A DNA stretch of 5,265 nucleotides, taken from Clostridium sp. UBA3947 (lineage in GTDB: Bacteria > Bacillota > Clostridia > Clostridiales > Clostridiaceae). A program made the position numbers and the translations under genes. Positions 1 to 5,265 of this stretch are shown in pieces; position 1 is the stretch's first letter; every line of letters begins with the position of its first letter. The stretch is taken from assembly GCA_002385545.1 (NCBI GenBank), contig DGDR01000021.1:1-5265 (forward strand), in the 5' to 3' direction. Below the pieces are notes generated by a model. It worked only from the letters and a program-made list of their open reading frames with translations. It ran no database searches and was not told the origin of the DNA.

Positions 1-133
1 ATTTTTCATTTACTTCTTGTTGTGCCAATTGCGAATTAACTTTACTAAATTCTTCTTCAATATTATTCTGCATTTGATTAAATGTATCAGCACTAAGTGG
101 TGTAACTTTTTTTATAAAATTAATTTTTTTCAC
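1..133 (-). CDS. N-terminal part of a phage structural protein (baseplate/fibre type?), cut by window edge
   Basis: This is a reading frame of 44 codons, open to the edge of the window; the rest of the gene lies outside. It starts at GTG (133-131), which shares one base with the TAG stop of the Dit gene (TAGTG). A strong GGAGGTG ribosome binding site at 140-146 sits 6 bases upstream, so this start is well supported although it is not ATG. The visible protein begins MKKINFIKKVTPLSADTF and continues with a polar, Gln/Asn/Glu-rich stretch that looks helical. The 'TPL-(S/N)A-x-x-(F/L)N' pattern at residues 11-19 is, from memory, common near the N terminus of baseplate, fibre and other tail-tip proteins of Firmicute phages. 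A tail-associated lysin (Tal) is the usual gene after Dit, and this N terminus does not look like one. The location supports a tail-tip role, but the exact function cannot be decided from 44 residues. Confidence 0.75.
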   Translation of the reverse strand, partial: MKKINFIKKVTPLSADTFNQMQNNIEEEFSKVNSQLAQQEVNEK

Positions 134-828
134 TATAAGCACCTCCAATTAGGTGTAATTTCAACCTTTGTAATATTTCCTGTCCAGTCTATATTAATTT
201 CTCCAGGTTCCAAAATAGGAAATTTACCTTGCATTTTATTAGTTTGAAGAATGGTACCTTTATACACATCTTTTAGTACAGTATTAATCTCTATATACTC
301 ATCTATATCTGTAATTGCTACTCCTATATTACCTACCCATAATACTACATCATCATTGCCATATACTTTTATAATAGGTTCAGAGTATCTGTTACCTAAA
401 TTGTGTATTGTGTCTGGAGCAGTTAATGTTATAGTATCTTTACCATTCTTCATGTATTGAAATGGCTCACAAACAAATTCCACTGTAAACTTCCCAATTT
501 TTCTTAGTTCCCTTTCTATATTTCCGCATTTTACAACCTTTACTTTGTAAAAATAATCTAGATCATCACTAAAGATTAATTCATTATTTGTATATCCAAG
601 CAGCCAAACTCTTATATTCCTCATTAATTGCGGTAGATTACTGTGTTTTGCACCAAATTCAATAGGAATGGTAATGTCCTTATAACCTTTTTTCATGGTT
701 AGACTTCCATCCCTTCCTTCTACCTCTATATATTCAATTTCTTGTTCTGGAACTGGTATAATAGGCCTATGTTCTATTTTTAGACCTAAATTTTCGCTAG
801 ATTCTCCGTTAAATATTACATAAAACAT
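133..828 (-). CDS. dit: Distal tail protein (Dit), siphophage tail-tip hub
   Basis: This 231-residue protein belongs to the siphophage Dit family (Sipho_tail; related to phi3626 gp14 and SPP1 gp19.1). Dit forms a ring at the distal end of the tail tube and connects the tube to the baseplate or tail-tip proteins. The N-terminal half has the typical family pattern: FNGESSENLGLKI at about 6-18, a run of acidic and proline residues, then VEGRDGSLT (37-45) and GYKDITIPIEF (48-58). This is the ring-forming domain, to about residue 125. The end of that region (KIGKFTVEFVCEPFQY, about 111-126) is also typical. The rest (about 130-231), with N-P-x-x-EP-like and IDW motifs, matches the usual C-terminal galectin-like domain. 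Length is normal for the family. I chose ATG at 828; the earlier GTG at 843-841 lies inside the ribosome binding site and cannot be the start. The gene follows the tape measure stop by 4 bases. Confidence 0.93.
   Translation of the reverse strand: MFYVIFNGESSENLGLKIEHRPIIPVPEQEIEYIEVEGRDGSLTMKKGYKDITIPIEFGAKHSNLPQLMRNIRVWLLGYTNNELIFSDDLDYFYKVKVVKCGNIERELRKIGKFTVEFVCEPFQYMKNGKDTITLTAPDTIHNLGNRYSEPIIKVYGNDDVVLWVGNIGVAITDIDEYIEINTVLKDVYKGTILQTNKMQGKFPILEPGEINIDWTGNITKVEITPNWRCL
140..146 (-). promoter_or_regulatory. Ribosome binding site deciding a GTG start
   Basis: GGAGGTG lies inside the last codons of the Dit gene, followed by the 6-base spacer CTTATA and then GTG (133-131). It is the only good signal near the start of the downstream partial gene. 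With the TAGTG stop/start overlap it points to translational coupling with Dit. Confidence 0.8.
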
Positions 829-832
829 AAGC

Positions 833-3061
833 CTATAAAACACCTCCTAGTGCTAGTTTACTATTACGATTTAATTTAGCAAGTTCTTCGCTAGTAAATC
901 TTATTGTCCTTCTTACTAATTCCTTGCCATCTAGCGGTATAGATAAATTGAATACAAATTCTGTGGTTCCATTTATACCTTGCACACCAGTTAATGCATT
1001 ATCAAGTGTTCCGTTTATTGTAGAATCCACGTCAAAGCGAGTAGGTAAAACATCATTCATATCTGAGGTTACTTTCTTCATTTGAGATGTAAAACCTTCT
1101 CCGATACCCAATGCAAGATTTTTACCAACTTCATCTCGCATAACTCTAGAAGGAGAATGTATTCCAAATATACCCTTAATGCTCTTTATAACTACGTTAC
1201 CAAAACCTTTTATTTTGTTTATTATCCAATCCTTTACATTCTTAATTCCATTCCATAATCCTTCTATTAAATTTGCACCTACATCAGCCATGTTGCCATA
1301 ATAGTTGGCAAATCCTTTAATAATAGATATCATGATTTGAGGGATTGCCGCTAAAAGATTAGGAATAGCTTTTATTAATCCTTCTGCTAATTTAATAGTT
1401 AATTTAATTCCCATTTCTATTATTTTAGGTAAATTGTTAGTTATAGCAATAACTAATTTATCTATTATAACTGGAACTTTATCTAATAGGCGTGGTAAAG
1501 CATTAATTATTCCTTCTGCTAAACCCATGATTATCGCAATAGCTGCATCGATTAACATATCTATATTATCTATTAATGTTTCTACAATAGTAATCATTGT
1601 ATCTACTATTGTTGGCACTAAATTAGGTAAAGCCTGCGCTATCCCGTTAGCAAGTGTTAAAATTAGAGTTATTGCGCTATTTATAAGCAATGGTAAATTT
1701 TCTACTAATGTATCAGTAATTGTCATAAGCGCTTGTACCGCTACAGGTATAAGTTCTGGTAACATGGACATTACTGTATTCAACACTTGTTGAAATAAAT
1801 CGGTCGCTATAGTTAAAAGATCTGGCAAAAGTTCTCCAAGTGCCGGAAGAATTGCTCCAACCGCCTGCGGAATTGCTGATGTCAAATTCTTAATGATAGG
1901 CACTACATTTTTTACTACCGCTTGAAAAGCATCTATTAAATTTTGCGTTAAGTTTTTCATATCTGCGTTTGCATTTCCTAAGCCGCCCACAAAAGATTGT
2001 ATTGCTGCCTTAAACAGGCCTATAGATCCACTTATAGTTTCTGTTGATTCCCTCGCAAAGTTACCTGCATATTGTTCCGTTTTTTCAAAAAACATTTGCA
2101 TTGCAACTTCTGCCTTTTCTGCTTGTGTTGCAGTATTCCATGTAAATTTTAAACCCTTTGAAAGTGCATAAGCCTCGATTGTAGTTGCGTTCATGGCCAC
2201 ACCAAGGTTATCCATCATCGTAAAATTACCTTTAGCAGCTCCGGCCACTGAATCTAATGCTACTTGCATATCGATACCCATTACAGATGCCATATCAGCT
2301 GCTCTCTGCATTGCTTTTTCTGTGAGTTCAAGACTTTTTGCCTGTTCTATTCCAGAGCCTTGAAATAATGCACCCATTTTATTAGCAATAGCTAAATATT
2401 CACTTTGAGAGACACCTAAGTTCTTATAAGCTTCTTCTCCTGTTTTTTGTATTCGTTCTGCGTATTTACCAAATACAGCCTCTGAACCACCTAAATTCTG
2501 TTCTAGTTCTGCAAACTGATTAATAACCTCTTTGCCTAATTTGATAGCTGCTGCACCAGCTGCTACAGCAACAGCACCCATAGCAGCAGCCGAAGCCTTG
2601 AGTATTCCTCCGAGCTTTTCGAACTTCCCGCCACTTTTATCAGCAGATTCTCCTAATTCTTCTAAACCTTCTTTTGAATTGTCGGATGCTGTTTCATTTT
2701 CCTTTAGAGCTTTATTGTTTTCCTCTAGTTCTCGTTCCATATTATTAAGCTCAGCAGTCGCTTTATTAACTGCCTGCTGCCATCCTTGTGTCACCTTATC
2801 ATTTTCGCCATACTTCTCTTTTGATATTTCAAGTCCTTTTTTTAACTCATCAAGCTTCTTTTTCTGTTCTTCTATTTGCTTATTAAGCACTTTATTTTTT
2901 TCCGTTAATGCCTCTGTGCTTTTGTCATTCTTATCATACATACTTGTTACAACCATCATTTCAGTGGAAAGAGTACGTAAATTAGTATTAATCTGTTGTA
3001 TTGCTTGGCGAAACTGCTTTTCTCCTTCAATACCTATCTTAGGACCAATATCATAAGCCAT
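833..3061 (-). CDS. Tape measure protein (tail length determinant)
   Basis: This 742-residue protein is the longest in the window and sits where siphophages carry the tape measure gene, between the tail chaperones and Dit. In the virion it lies inside the tail tube, sets its length, and takes part in DNA delivery. Residues about 20-145 are charged and heptad-rich, indicating coiled coil. Residues 151-174 are an Ala/Gly-rich hydrophobic stretch that could enter a membrane. Residues about 175-370 match the conserved tail tape measure domain (AVFGKYAERI, MGIDMQVALDSVAGAAKGNF, ISGSIGLFKAAIQSFVGG). Residues 411-586 are eight 22-residue hydrophobic repeats. Residues 632-657 contain GIFGIHSPSRVMRDEVGKNL, a signature common in Firmicute tape measure proteins. 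No lysozyme or peptidase domain is visible. I chose ATG at 3061 because AAGGGGTG lies just upstream; the GTG at 3079 lies before that signal. At about 1.5 angstrom per residue, a tail near 110 nm would be expected (inference). Confidence 0.96.
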   Translation of the reverse strand: MAYDIGPKIGIEGEKQFRQAIQQINTNLRTLSTEMMVVTSMYDKNDKSTEALTEKNKVLNKQIEEQKKKLDELKKGLEISKEKYGENDKVTQGWQQAVNKATAELNNMERELEENNKALKENETASDNSKEGLEELGESADKSGGKFEKLGGILKASAAAMGAVAVAAGAAAIKLGKEVINQFAELEQNLGGSEAVFGKYAERIQKTGEEAYKNLGVSQSEYLAIANKMGALFQGSGIEQAKSLELTEKAMQRAADMASVMGIDMQVALDSVAGAAKGNFTMMDNLGVAMNATTIEAYALSKGLKFTWNTATQAEKAEVAMQMFFEKTEQYAGNFARESTETISGSIGLFKAAIQSFVGGLGNANADMKNLTQNLIDAFQAVVKNVVPIIKNLTSAIPQAVGAILPALGELLPDLLTIATDLFQQVLNTVMSMLPELIPVAVQALMTITDTLVENLPLLINSAITLILTLANGIAQALPNLVPTIVDTMITIVETLIDNIDMLIDAAIAIIMGLAEGIINALPRLLDKVPVIIDKLVIAITNNLPKIIEMGIKLTIKLAEGLIKAIPNLLAAIPQIMISIIKGFANYYGNMADVGANLIEGLWNGIKNVKDWIINKIKGFGNVVIKSIKGIFGIHSPSRVMRDEVGKNLALGIGEGFTSQMKKVTSDMNDVLPTRFDVDSTINGTLDNALTGVQGINGTTEFVFNLSIPLDGKELVRRTIRFTSEELAKLNRNSKLALGGVL
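841..848 (-). promoter_or_regulatory. Ribosome binding site of dit, unusually distant
   Basis: AGGAGGTG is embedded in the last codons of the tape measure gene (Gly-Gly-Val-Leu-stop). The first usable ATG (828) is 12 bases beyond the end of this motif, longer than the usual 5-9. The in-frame GTG at 843-841 is part of the motif itself. Coupling to ribosomes ending on the tape measure stop (835-833, 4 bases before the ATG) may compensate for the wide spacing. Confidence 0.6.
1304..1831 (-). repeat. Eight tandem 22-residue repeats in the tape measure protein
   Basis: Codons 411-586 of the tape measure gene encode eight consecutive units of 22 residues with no gaps. They start LLPDLL, MLPELI, NLPLLI, ALPNLV, NIDMLI, ALPRLL, NLPKII and AIPNLL. 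Most begin with a (N/A)-(L/I)-P turn followed by an Ile/Leu/Ala-rich helix. From unit 3 on, units alternate, giving a 44-residue super-repeat: units 3, 5 and 7 carry a LA-(N/E)-G-(I/L) motif at their positions 16-20, and units 4, 6 and 8 start with A-(L/I)-P. The repeat is clear at protein level and much weaker in DNA. Repeats of 11 or multiples of 11 residues are known in tape measure proteins and are thought to relate to tail tube geometry. Confidence 0.85.
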
Positions 3062-3067
3062 ATATAT

Positions 3068-3076
3068 CACCCCTTT
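3068..3076 (-). promoter_or_regulatory. Ribosome binding site deciding the tape measure start
   Basis: AAAGGGGTG, followed by the 6-base spacer ATATAT, precedes ATG at 3061. It overlaps the last base of the TGA stop (3078-3076) of the frameshifted chaperone. An alternative in-frame GTG at 3079 lies upstream of this motif and has no binding site of its own. Confidence 0.7.
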
Positions 3077-3692
3077 CACATTGGGATTACATCATCTATG
3101 GTTATTTCTTTGTTAATGTCTGAGTATCTTAAACCTTTGATTTTCATAGTTAATTCCATGTCAAAATTATCTTTATAAGCTTTATATAATAAACTCCATT
3201 TTTTTAATGTCATATGTCCAACTTGCTTTTCAGTAAAGCCAAGTTTATTCATACCGATATAAAGCAGCCACGCAAAATCTATTCCTTTATCGCTAGATTC
3301 TGCGTGGTCTTCTAGTTTTTTTCCTCACCAGTATTAGTTGATTCTACTGCTAAATTCATTAACATTCCTGTTACATTGTTTACCCCTGCTTTTGTAAGTA
3401 ACCTTCCAACCTGCTTATGAGTTAGCATTTCTCTGTTTTCGCCTTTTTCTTCGTTTTCTATATCTATGCCCTCGTTTATAAATTCCTTGAAAGTCCAAAT
3501 TAGATCCTTAATGTTTGGTTCTGGTGTAATCATTTCTCCAGTTTCCTTATTCTTATATGCTTTAGGTTCTAATTTATCAGCCCATTTTTCTATGCTTCCG
3601 TACTTCTCTTGTACACTTTCCATAACGTTTAACGTGAAAGCTAATGGATACTCTTTATTATCTATTGTTATATGTTTAATATCATTCAACAT
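3076..3692 (-). CDS. Tail assembly chaperone, long form made by -1 frameshift (gpGT-like)
   Basis: A -1 slip on A_AAA_AAC (3321-3315) bypasses the TAG stop and joins the short chaperone to a second open frame that ends at TGA (3078-3076). The product has 205 residues, 79 of them new. The extension starts LEDHAESSDKGIDFAWLLYI and includes GFTEKQVGHMTLKKWSLLYK (152-171) and an end near TIDDVIPM. The 'lGfT-x-x-x-V-x-x-MT-x-x-x-W/F-x-x-LY' pattern is typical of the second chaperone domain (gpT-like) of Firmicute siphophages, which contacts the tape measure or tube protein. The second frame has no start codon with a ribosome binding site; its first internal ATG (3252) is preceded by plain coding sequence. 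This supports production only by frameshifting. The TGA is 14 bases before the tape measure start. A sequencing error in the A7 run is the main alternative, but the spacing and the downstream hairpin argue against it. Confidence 0.87.
3268..3307 (-). promoter_or_regulatory. Frameshift-stimulating RNA hairpin
   Basis: The strand CCACGCAGAATC (3307-3296) can pair with GATTTTGCGTGG (3279-3268) over 12 uninterrupted base pairs, with a single G-U wobble, closing a 16-base loop (3295-3280). The stem starts 7 bases after the slippery heptamer, inside the 5-9 base window seen for -1 frameshift stimulators. The lower seven pairs are all Watson-Crick and mostly G-C. The hairpin lies wholly inside the coding sequence of the extension. 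Confidence 0.85.
3312..3692 (-). CDS. Tail assembly chaperone, short form (gpG-like)
   Basis: This 126-residue protein is encoded just upstream of the tape measure gene, the standard place for the tail assembly chaperone of siphophages. The N-terminal part (MLNDIKHITIDNKEYPLAF, then NVMESVQEKYGSIEKW at about 22-37) is typical of Firmicute chaperones: a short beta element followed by helices. The middle is charged (residues 44-90), and the end is a helix with LTKAGVNNVTGMLMNLAVES. In known systems the short form is made in excess and, with the frameshifted long form, coats the tape measure protein before the tube polymerises around it. It does not appear in the finished virion. The start ATG (3692) has GGAGG 7 bases upstream. 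The frame ends at TAG (3314-3312), directly after the slippery sequence. Confidence 0.88.
   Translation of the reverse strand: MLNDIKHITIDNKEYPLAFTLNVMESVQEKYGSIEKWADKLEPKAYKNKETGEMITPEPNIKDLIWTFKEFINEGIDIENEEKGENREMLTHKQVGRLLTKAGVNNVTGMLMNLAVESTNTGEEKN
3315..3321 (-). promoter_or_regulatory. -1 frameshift slippery heptamer A_AAA_AAC
   Basis: In the chaperone frame the codons are GAA AAA AAC TAG. The last A of GAA plus AAA AAC forms the canonical X_XXY_YYZ heptamer, in register, directly before the stop. After a -1 slip the next codon is CTA (3315-3313) and the frame stays open for 79 codons. Lambda uses G_GGA_AAG for its G/GT pair; this is a different heptamer of the same class. Confidence 0.88.
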
Positions 3693-3713
3693 AGAATTCC
3701 CTCCTTAATTTAT

Positions 3714-3741
3714 AAAAAAGAGAGTGGATAAGCCACTCTCT
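3714..3741 (-). terminator. Intrinsic terminator between major tail gene and chaperone gene
   Basis: On the minus strand AGAGAGTGG (3741-3733), loop CTTAT, CCACTCTCT (3727-3719) form a perfect 9-bp stem ending in a run of six T (3719-3714). This is the classic rho-independent terminator layout. It lies 25 bases after the major tail gene stop and about 20 bases before the chaperone start. It fills most of the only sizeable gap (3693-3766) in the window. No promoter is visible between it and the chaperone gene, so downstream tail genes need read-through. Confidence 0.85.
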
Positions 3742-3766
3742 ACCTTTGATTTTCTTCTTCATTTTT

Positions 3767-4300
3767 TTAATCTGTAGTTATTCCTGCTTTAGCTTCCAAG
3801 TATGCTTTAGCTTCTGCTTCTGAATCGAAAGTGTTTTCCATCTTCCAGTTTCCATCTTCATCTAACATTATAGTACCTTCTAGGCTTGGAGTGTTAAATT
3901 CAACACTCTCACCTTTTGTTGCATTAGTGTCCTCCGGTTCAGCAAATTGAACTTTAGGCAACCAGATAGCCCTATATTTTCTTACACCGCCAACTTTTTT
4001 TACTCCATAAAACCCTATCCCAACATAAGGATTTTCATCATTTCCTTTAGCAGTGATTTCACCTGTTCCTTCATCTTGTGTATGTCCTAAAAATTCAACT
4101 TGTATTTCATCAGAAAGATCATCTATTCCAAGTGTAATTGTACCACTCTGAAAACTTTTATCGCTCTCAGCCACTCCATCATCAGCATATAGATAAGCTT
4201 CATTAACAGATATTGAAATGTCAGCTTGAATTGCTTTACCGATAACCCCACTTTTATTCTTACTTTTATAAACAGGGTATTTTAAACCTATCTTAGCCAT
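3767..4300 (-). CDS. Major tail protein (tail tube subunit), phi13-like family
   Basis: This 177-residue protein polymerises into the tube of the non-contractile tail. It matches the phi13/TP901-1 type of major tail protein: an N terminus MAKIGLKYPVYKSKN, a segment AIQADISISVNEAYLYADD (about 23-41) with the usual acidic Y-x-D-D stretch, SFQSGTITLGIDDLSD (about 49-64), then YVGIGFYG and YRAIWLPKVQF (about 108-118). The C terminus ends in DEDGNWKMENTFDSEAEAKA, also typical. I see no added Ig-like surface domain. The start ATG (4300) has AGGAGGG 6 bases upstream, and that site overlaps the TAG stop of the upstream gene (4314-4312). A terminator follows the gene, so it is the last gene before a transcriptional step-down, which fits the need for very many copies. 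Confidence 0.92.
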   Translation of the reverse strand: MAKIGLKYPVYKSKNKSGVIGKAIQADISISVNEAYLYADDGVAESDKSFQSGTITLGIDDLSDEIQVEFLGHTQDEGTGEITAKGNDENPYVGIGFYGVKKVGGVRKYRAIWLPKVQFAEPEDTNATKGESVEFNTPSLEGTIMLDEDGNWKMENTFDSEAEAKAYLEAKAGITTD

Positions 4301-4311
4301 TTATATCCCTC

Positions 4312-4737
4312 CTAATCAAATAACTTTTTAAGTTCTTCGTCATACTTTTTCTGCATTTCTTCTAATGCTTTTTTCTTGCTTCTATTTATCGCTGGTCTTA
4401 CAAACGGTCTTTTCTTTTGCTTACTGCTGCCGCTTTCCATCACTCTAGCTTTTAACGGATTAGGCACTCCCTTACTGTCATAGCCATCAAATCCTATCTT
4501 CGTATTTACATTTCCGTTACGGTCAACACCGGGTGGAGCAATTCCTAAGCTATTTAGCAAATCTCCTTCTGTGTACTTAGAACCTATTAAATTCTTTTCT
4601 AGTCCTTTTCTGATTTCATCTGCCACTGGCTGAGCTCCAGCCATAACCACATCTTTAGCTATTTCAGTGGACTTTTCTCCTAGCTTGGATATTTTCAAGG
4701 CCAGTTCATCAATGCCTTTTATAGTCATTTTCGCCAT
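4312..4737 (-). CDS. HK97 gp10-like neck/tail protein
   Basis: This 141-residue protein fits the HK97-gp10 family found between head-closure and major tail genes in many siphophages; it acts in the neck or in tail completion. Visible features are the N-terminal IKGIDELALKISKLGEK (about 6-22), the helix with AGAQPVADEIRKGL (about 34-47), a central part with IAPPGVDRNGNVNTKIGFDGYDSKG (about 65-89), the family motif VMESGSSKQKKRPFVRPA (about 98-115) and a Lys/Glu-rich helix to the end. The R/K-PFVRPA motif is the strongest family marker. I chose ATG at 4737, which overlaps the upstream stop (TAATG) and has GGGAG 8 bases upstream. An in-frame ATG at 4758 would add seven residues but has no ribosome binding site. 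The precise job is less certain than the family. Confidence 0.88.
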   Translation of the reverse strand: MAKMTIKGIDELALKISKLGEKSTEIAKDVVMAGAQPVADEIRKGLEKNLIGSKYTEGDLLNSLGIAPPGVDRNGNVNTKIGFDGYDSKGVPNPLKARVMESGSSKQKKRPFVRPAINRSKKKALEEMQKKYDEELKKLFD

Positions 4738-5066
4738 TAAATCAACTCCCAAACCCATTCATAATGTATATAGCCTGTATCTTCTTCATATTGTATGGAA
4801 TTCAATCTCCAGCTAATTTCAGCAGAATTGAGCTTTTCTTGGATTACCTGAAAGTTTGGATCAAACTCTGTCTTGGTAAAATAATCTATTGTGCCCTGAA
4901 GCACTTGATCTATTTTTTTATTATCTCCGCTAGTGGAATCCGCTTCTCCATCTTCGGCCCAAACAATATATTTCTCACTTTGCTTGGTTGCGTAATAGTG
5001 GAATACTGGAACTCCTAACGAAGAAAAAACGGTTAATAATAAATCTCTTAAATCAGTTAGTTTCAT
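4737..5066 (-). CDS. Probable tail terminator / tail completion protein
   Basis: This 109-residue protein begins MKLTDLRDLLLTVFSSLGVP, followed by YYATKQSEKYIVWAEDG and QVLQGTIDYFTKTEFDP, and ends YEEDTGYIHYEWVWEL. The plan (N-terminal helix, 'pyivy'-like strand, a strand of the 'q-V-x-V-D-x-y-t' type, helix, last beta strand) is that of small tail terminator/completion proteins (SPP1 gp17 and lambda gpU-like), which cap the head-side end of the tail tube. The order here is slightly unusual: this gene precedes the HK97 gp10-like gene instead of following it. The start ATG (5066) has GGAGGTGG 3-5 bases upstream and overlaps the end of the head-closure gene by 14 bases. The assignment rests on fold pattern and position, with no catalytic motif to confirm it. 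Confidence 0.65.
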   Translation of the reverse strand: MKLTDLRDLLLTVFSSLGVPVFHYYATKQSEKYIVWAEDGEADSTSGDNKKIDQVLQGTIDYFTKTEFDPNFQVIQEKLNSAEISWRLNSIQYEEDTGYIHYEWVWELI

Positions 5067-5265
5067 ATTCCACCTCCAACCTCTCTAATGATAAATCCAT
5101 ACATGAAGGCTCTATTCCCGGTGGATATTGTATTTGCACTATTTTGTATTGCTGACCATTCACAATAGCTATATCTTGAGTGGATACAGAGCTGATTCGA
5201 GGTACTCTAAGTAATTGCTCTATTCTTACTTGCGCCTGTGCAGCTGTCCAATATCTCCCCATGCC
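5053..5265 (-). CDS. Head closure / head-tail connector protein, 5' end outside window
   Basis: About 70 codons are visible. The part seen (GRYWTAAQAQVRIEQLLRVP, then TQDIAIVNGQQYKIVQIQYP, ending MDLSLERLEVEYETN) matches the C-terminal two thirds of phage head-closure proteins (SPP1 gp16-like, head-tail adaptor). In these, 'R-x-P ... s-x-x-D-x-a-x-i-n-G-x-x-Y-x-I' and a final 'L-x-L-x-R-x-E' are usual. They sit below the portal and adaptor ring and keep the packaged DNA in the capsid. An ATG at 5262 is present, but the family is normally about 100-115 residues, the alignment begins inside the protein, and the frame is open to the edge. I therefore take that Met as internal. The stop TGA (5055-5053) lies within the start of the next gene. 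Confidence 0.78.
   Translation of the reverse strand, partial: GMGRYWTAAQAQVRIEQLLRVPRISSVSTQDIAIVNGQQYKIVQIQYPPGIEPSCMDLSLERLEVEYETN

Noticed and set aside
251..460. Plus-strand open frames of 70-80 codons opposite dit, the chaperone and the neck genes.
   Set aside because: All lie inside well-supported minus-strand genes and encode unremarkable Ile/Phe/Ser-rich antisense translations.
1434..1793. Plus-strand open frame of 119 codons opposite the tape measure repeats.
   Set aside because: It is an Ile/Ser/Thr-rich antisense reflection of the hydrophobic repeats, with no family features.
2532..3056. Plus-strand open frame of 174 codons opposite the tape measure N-terminal region.
   Set aside because: It is a shadow of the tape measure coiled-coil and Ala-rich coding sequence. 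The protein is Ser/Phe/Leu-rich low complexity, no operon supports it, and I see no ribosome binding site.
3059..3079. GTG at 3079 as the tape measure start (six extra residues).
   Set aside because: The ribosome binding site AAGGGGTG lies downstream of that GTG and correctly upstream of ATG 3061.
3259..3290. Possible pseudoknot: ATAAAG in the frameshift hairpin loop (3290-3285) can pair with CTTTAT (3264-3259) just after the stem.
   Set aside because: The pairing is exact, but only 3 bases would connect across a 12-bp stem, which is too short for a normal H-type pseudoknot. The six pairs are A-T rich and could occur by chance.
3293..3315. Alternative small hairpin CTAGA/TCTAG directly after the slippery site.
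   Set aside because: It has only 5 pairs with a 13-base loop, begins with no spacer after the heptamer, and competes with the far stronger 12-bp stem.
3685..3765. Tiny minus-strand frame (MKKKIKGREW...) running from just after the major tail stop through the terminator into the chaperone start.
   Set aside because: It has no ribosome binding site, about 26 codons, and its sequence is dictated by the terminator stem. No slippery site joins it to the major tail gene.

Overview
The window is part of the late structural region of a tailed siphophage, most likely a prophage. It covers the end of the neck genes and the first half of the tail genes. All genes lie on the minus strand, so transcription runs from base 5265 down to base 1. 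The DNA is AT-rich, the ribosome binding sites are strong (AGGAGG type), genes are packed with 1-15 base gaps or overlaps, and the proteins look like those of clostridial and other low-GC Firmicute siphophages. The host is therefore probably a Clostridium-like bacterium. This is inferred from style; nothing in the window proves the species.

In transcription order the genes are: a head-closure (head-tail connector) protein cut by the window edge (5053-5265); a probable tail terminator/completion protein (4737-5066); an HK97 gp10-like neck protein (4312-4737); the major tail tube protein (3767-4300); a 74-base gap with a rho-independent terminator hairpin; a tail assembly chaperone made in a short form (3312-3692) and a longer -1 frameshifted form (3076-3692); the tape measure protein (833-3061); the distal tail protein Dit (133-828); and the first 44 codons of a further gene (1-133) whose start resembles a baseplate or fibre-type structural protein rather than a usual tail lysin.

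Together these build a long, flexible, non-contractile tail. The neck proteins close the filled capsid. The tape measure, held by the two chaperone forms, sets the length along which the tube protein polymerises. Dit forms the hub of the tip. The best-supported unusual features are regulatory. One is a -1 frameshift signal in the chaperone gene: slippery heptamer A_AAA_AAC, a 7-base spacer, then a 12-bp hairpin. The other is the intrinsic terminator between the tube gene and the chaperone gene, which probably keeps tube protein in excess.

I found no RNA genes, CRISPR arrays, insertion sequences, attachment sites, defence genes or cargo genes. The plus-strand open frames are shadows of the tail genes. 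I see no wholly new system here.
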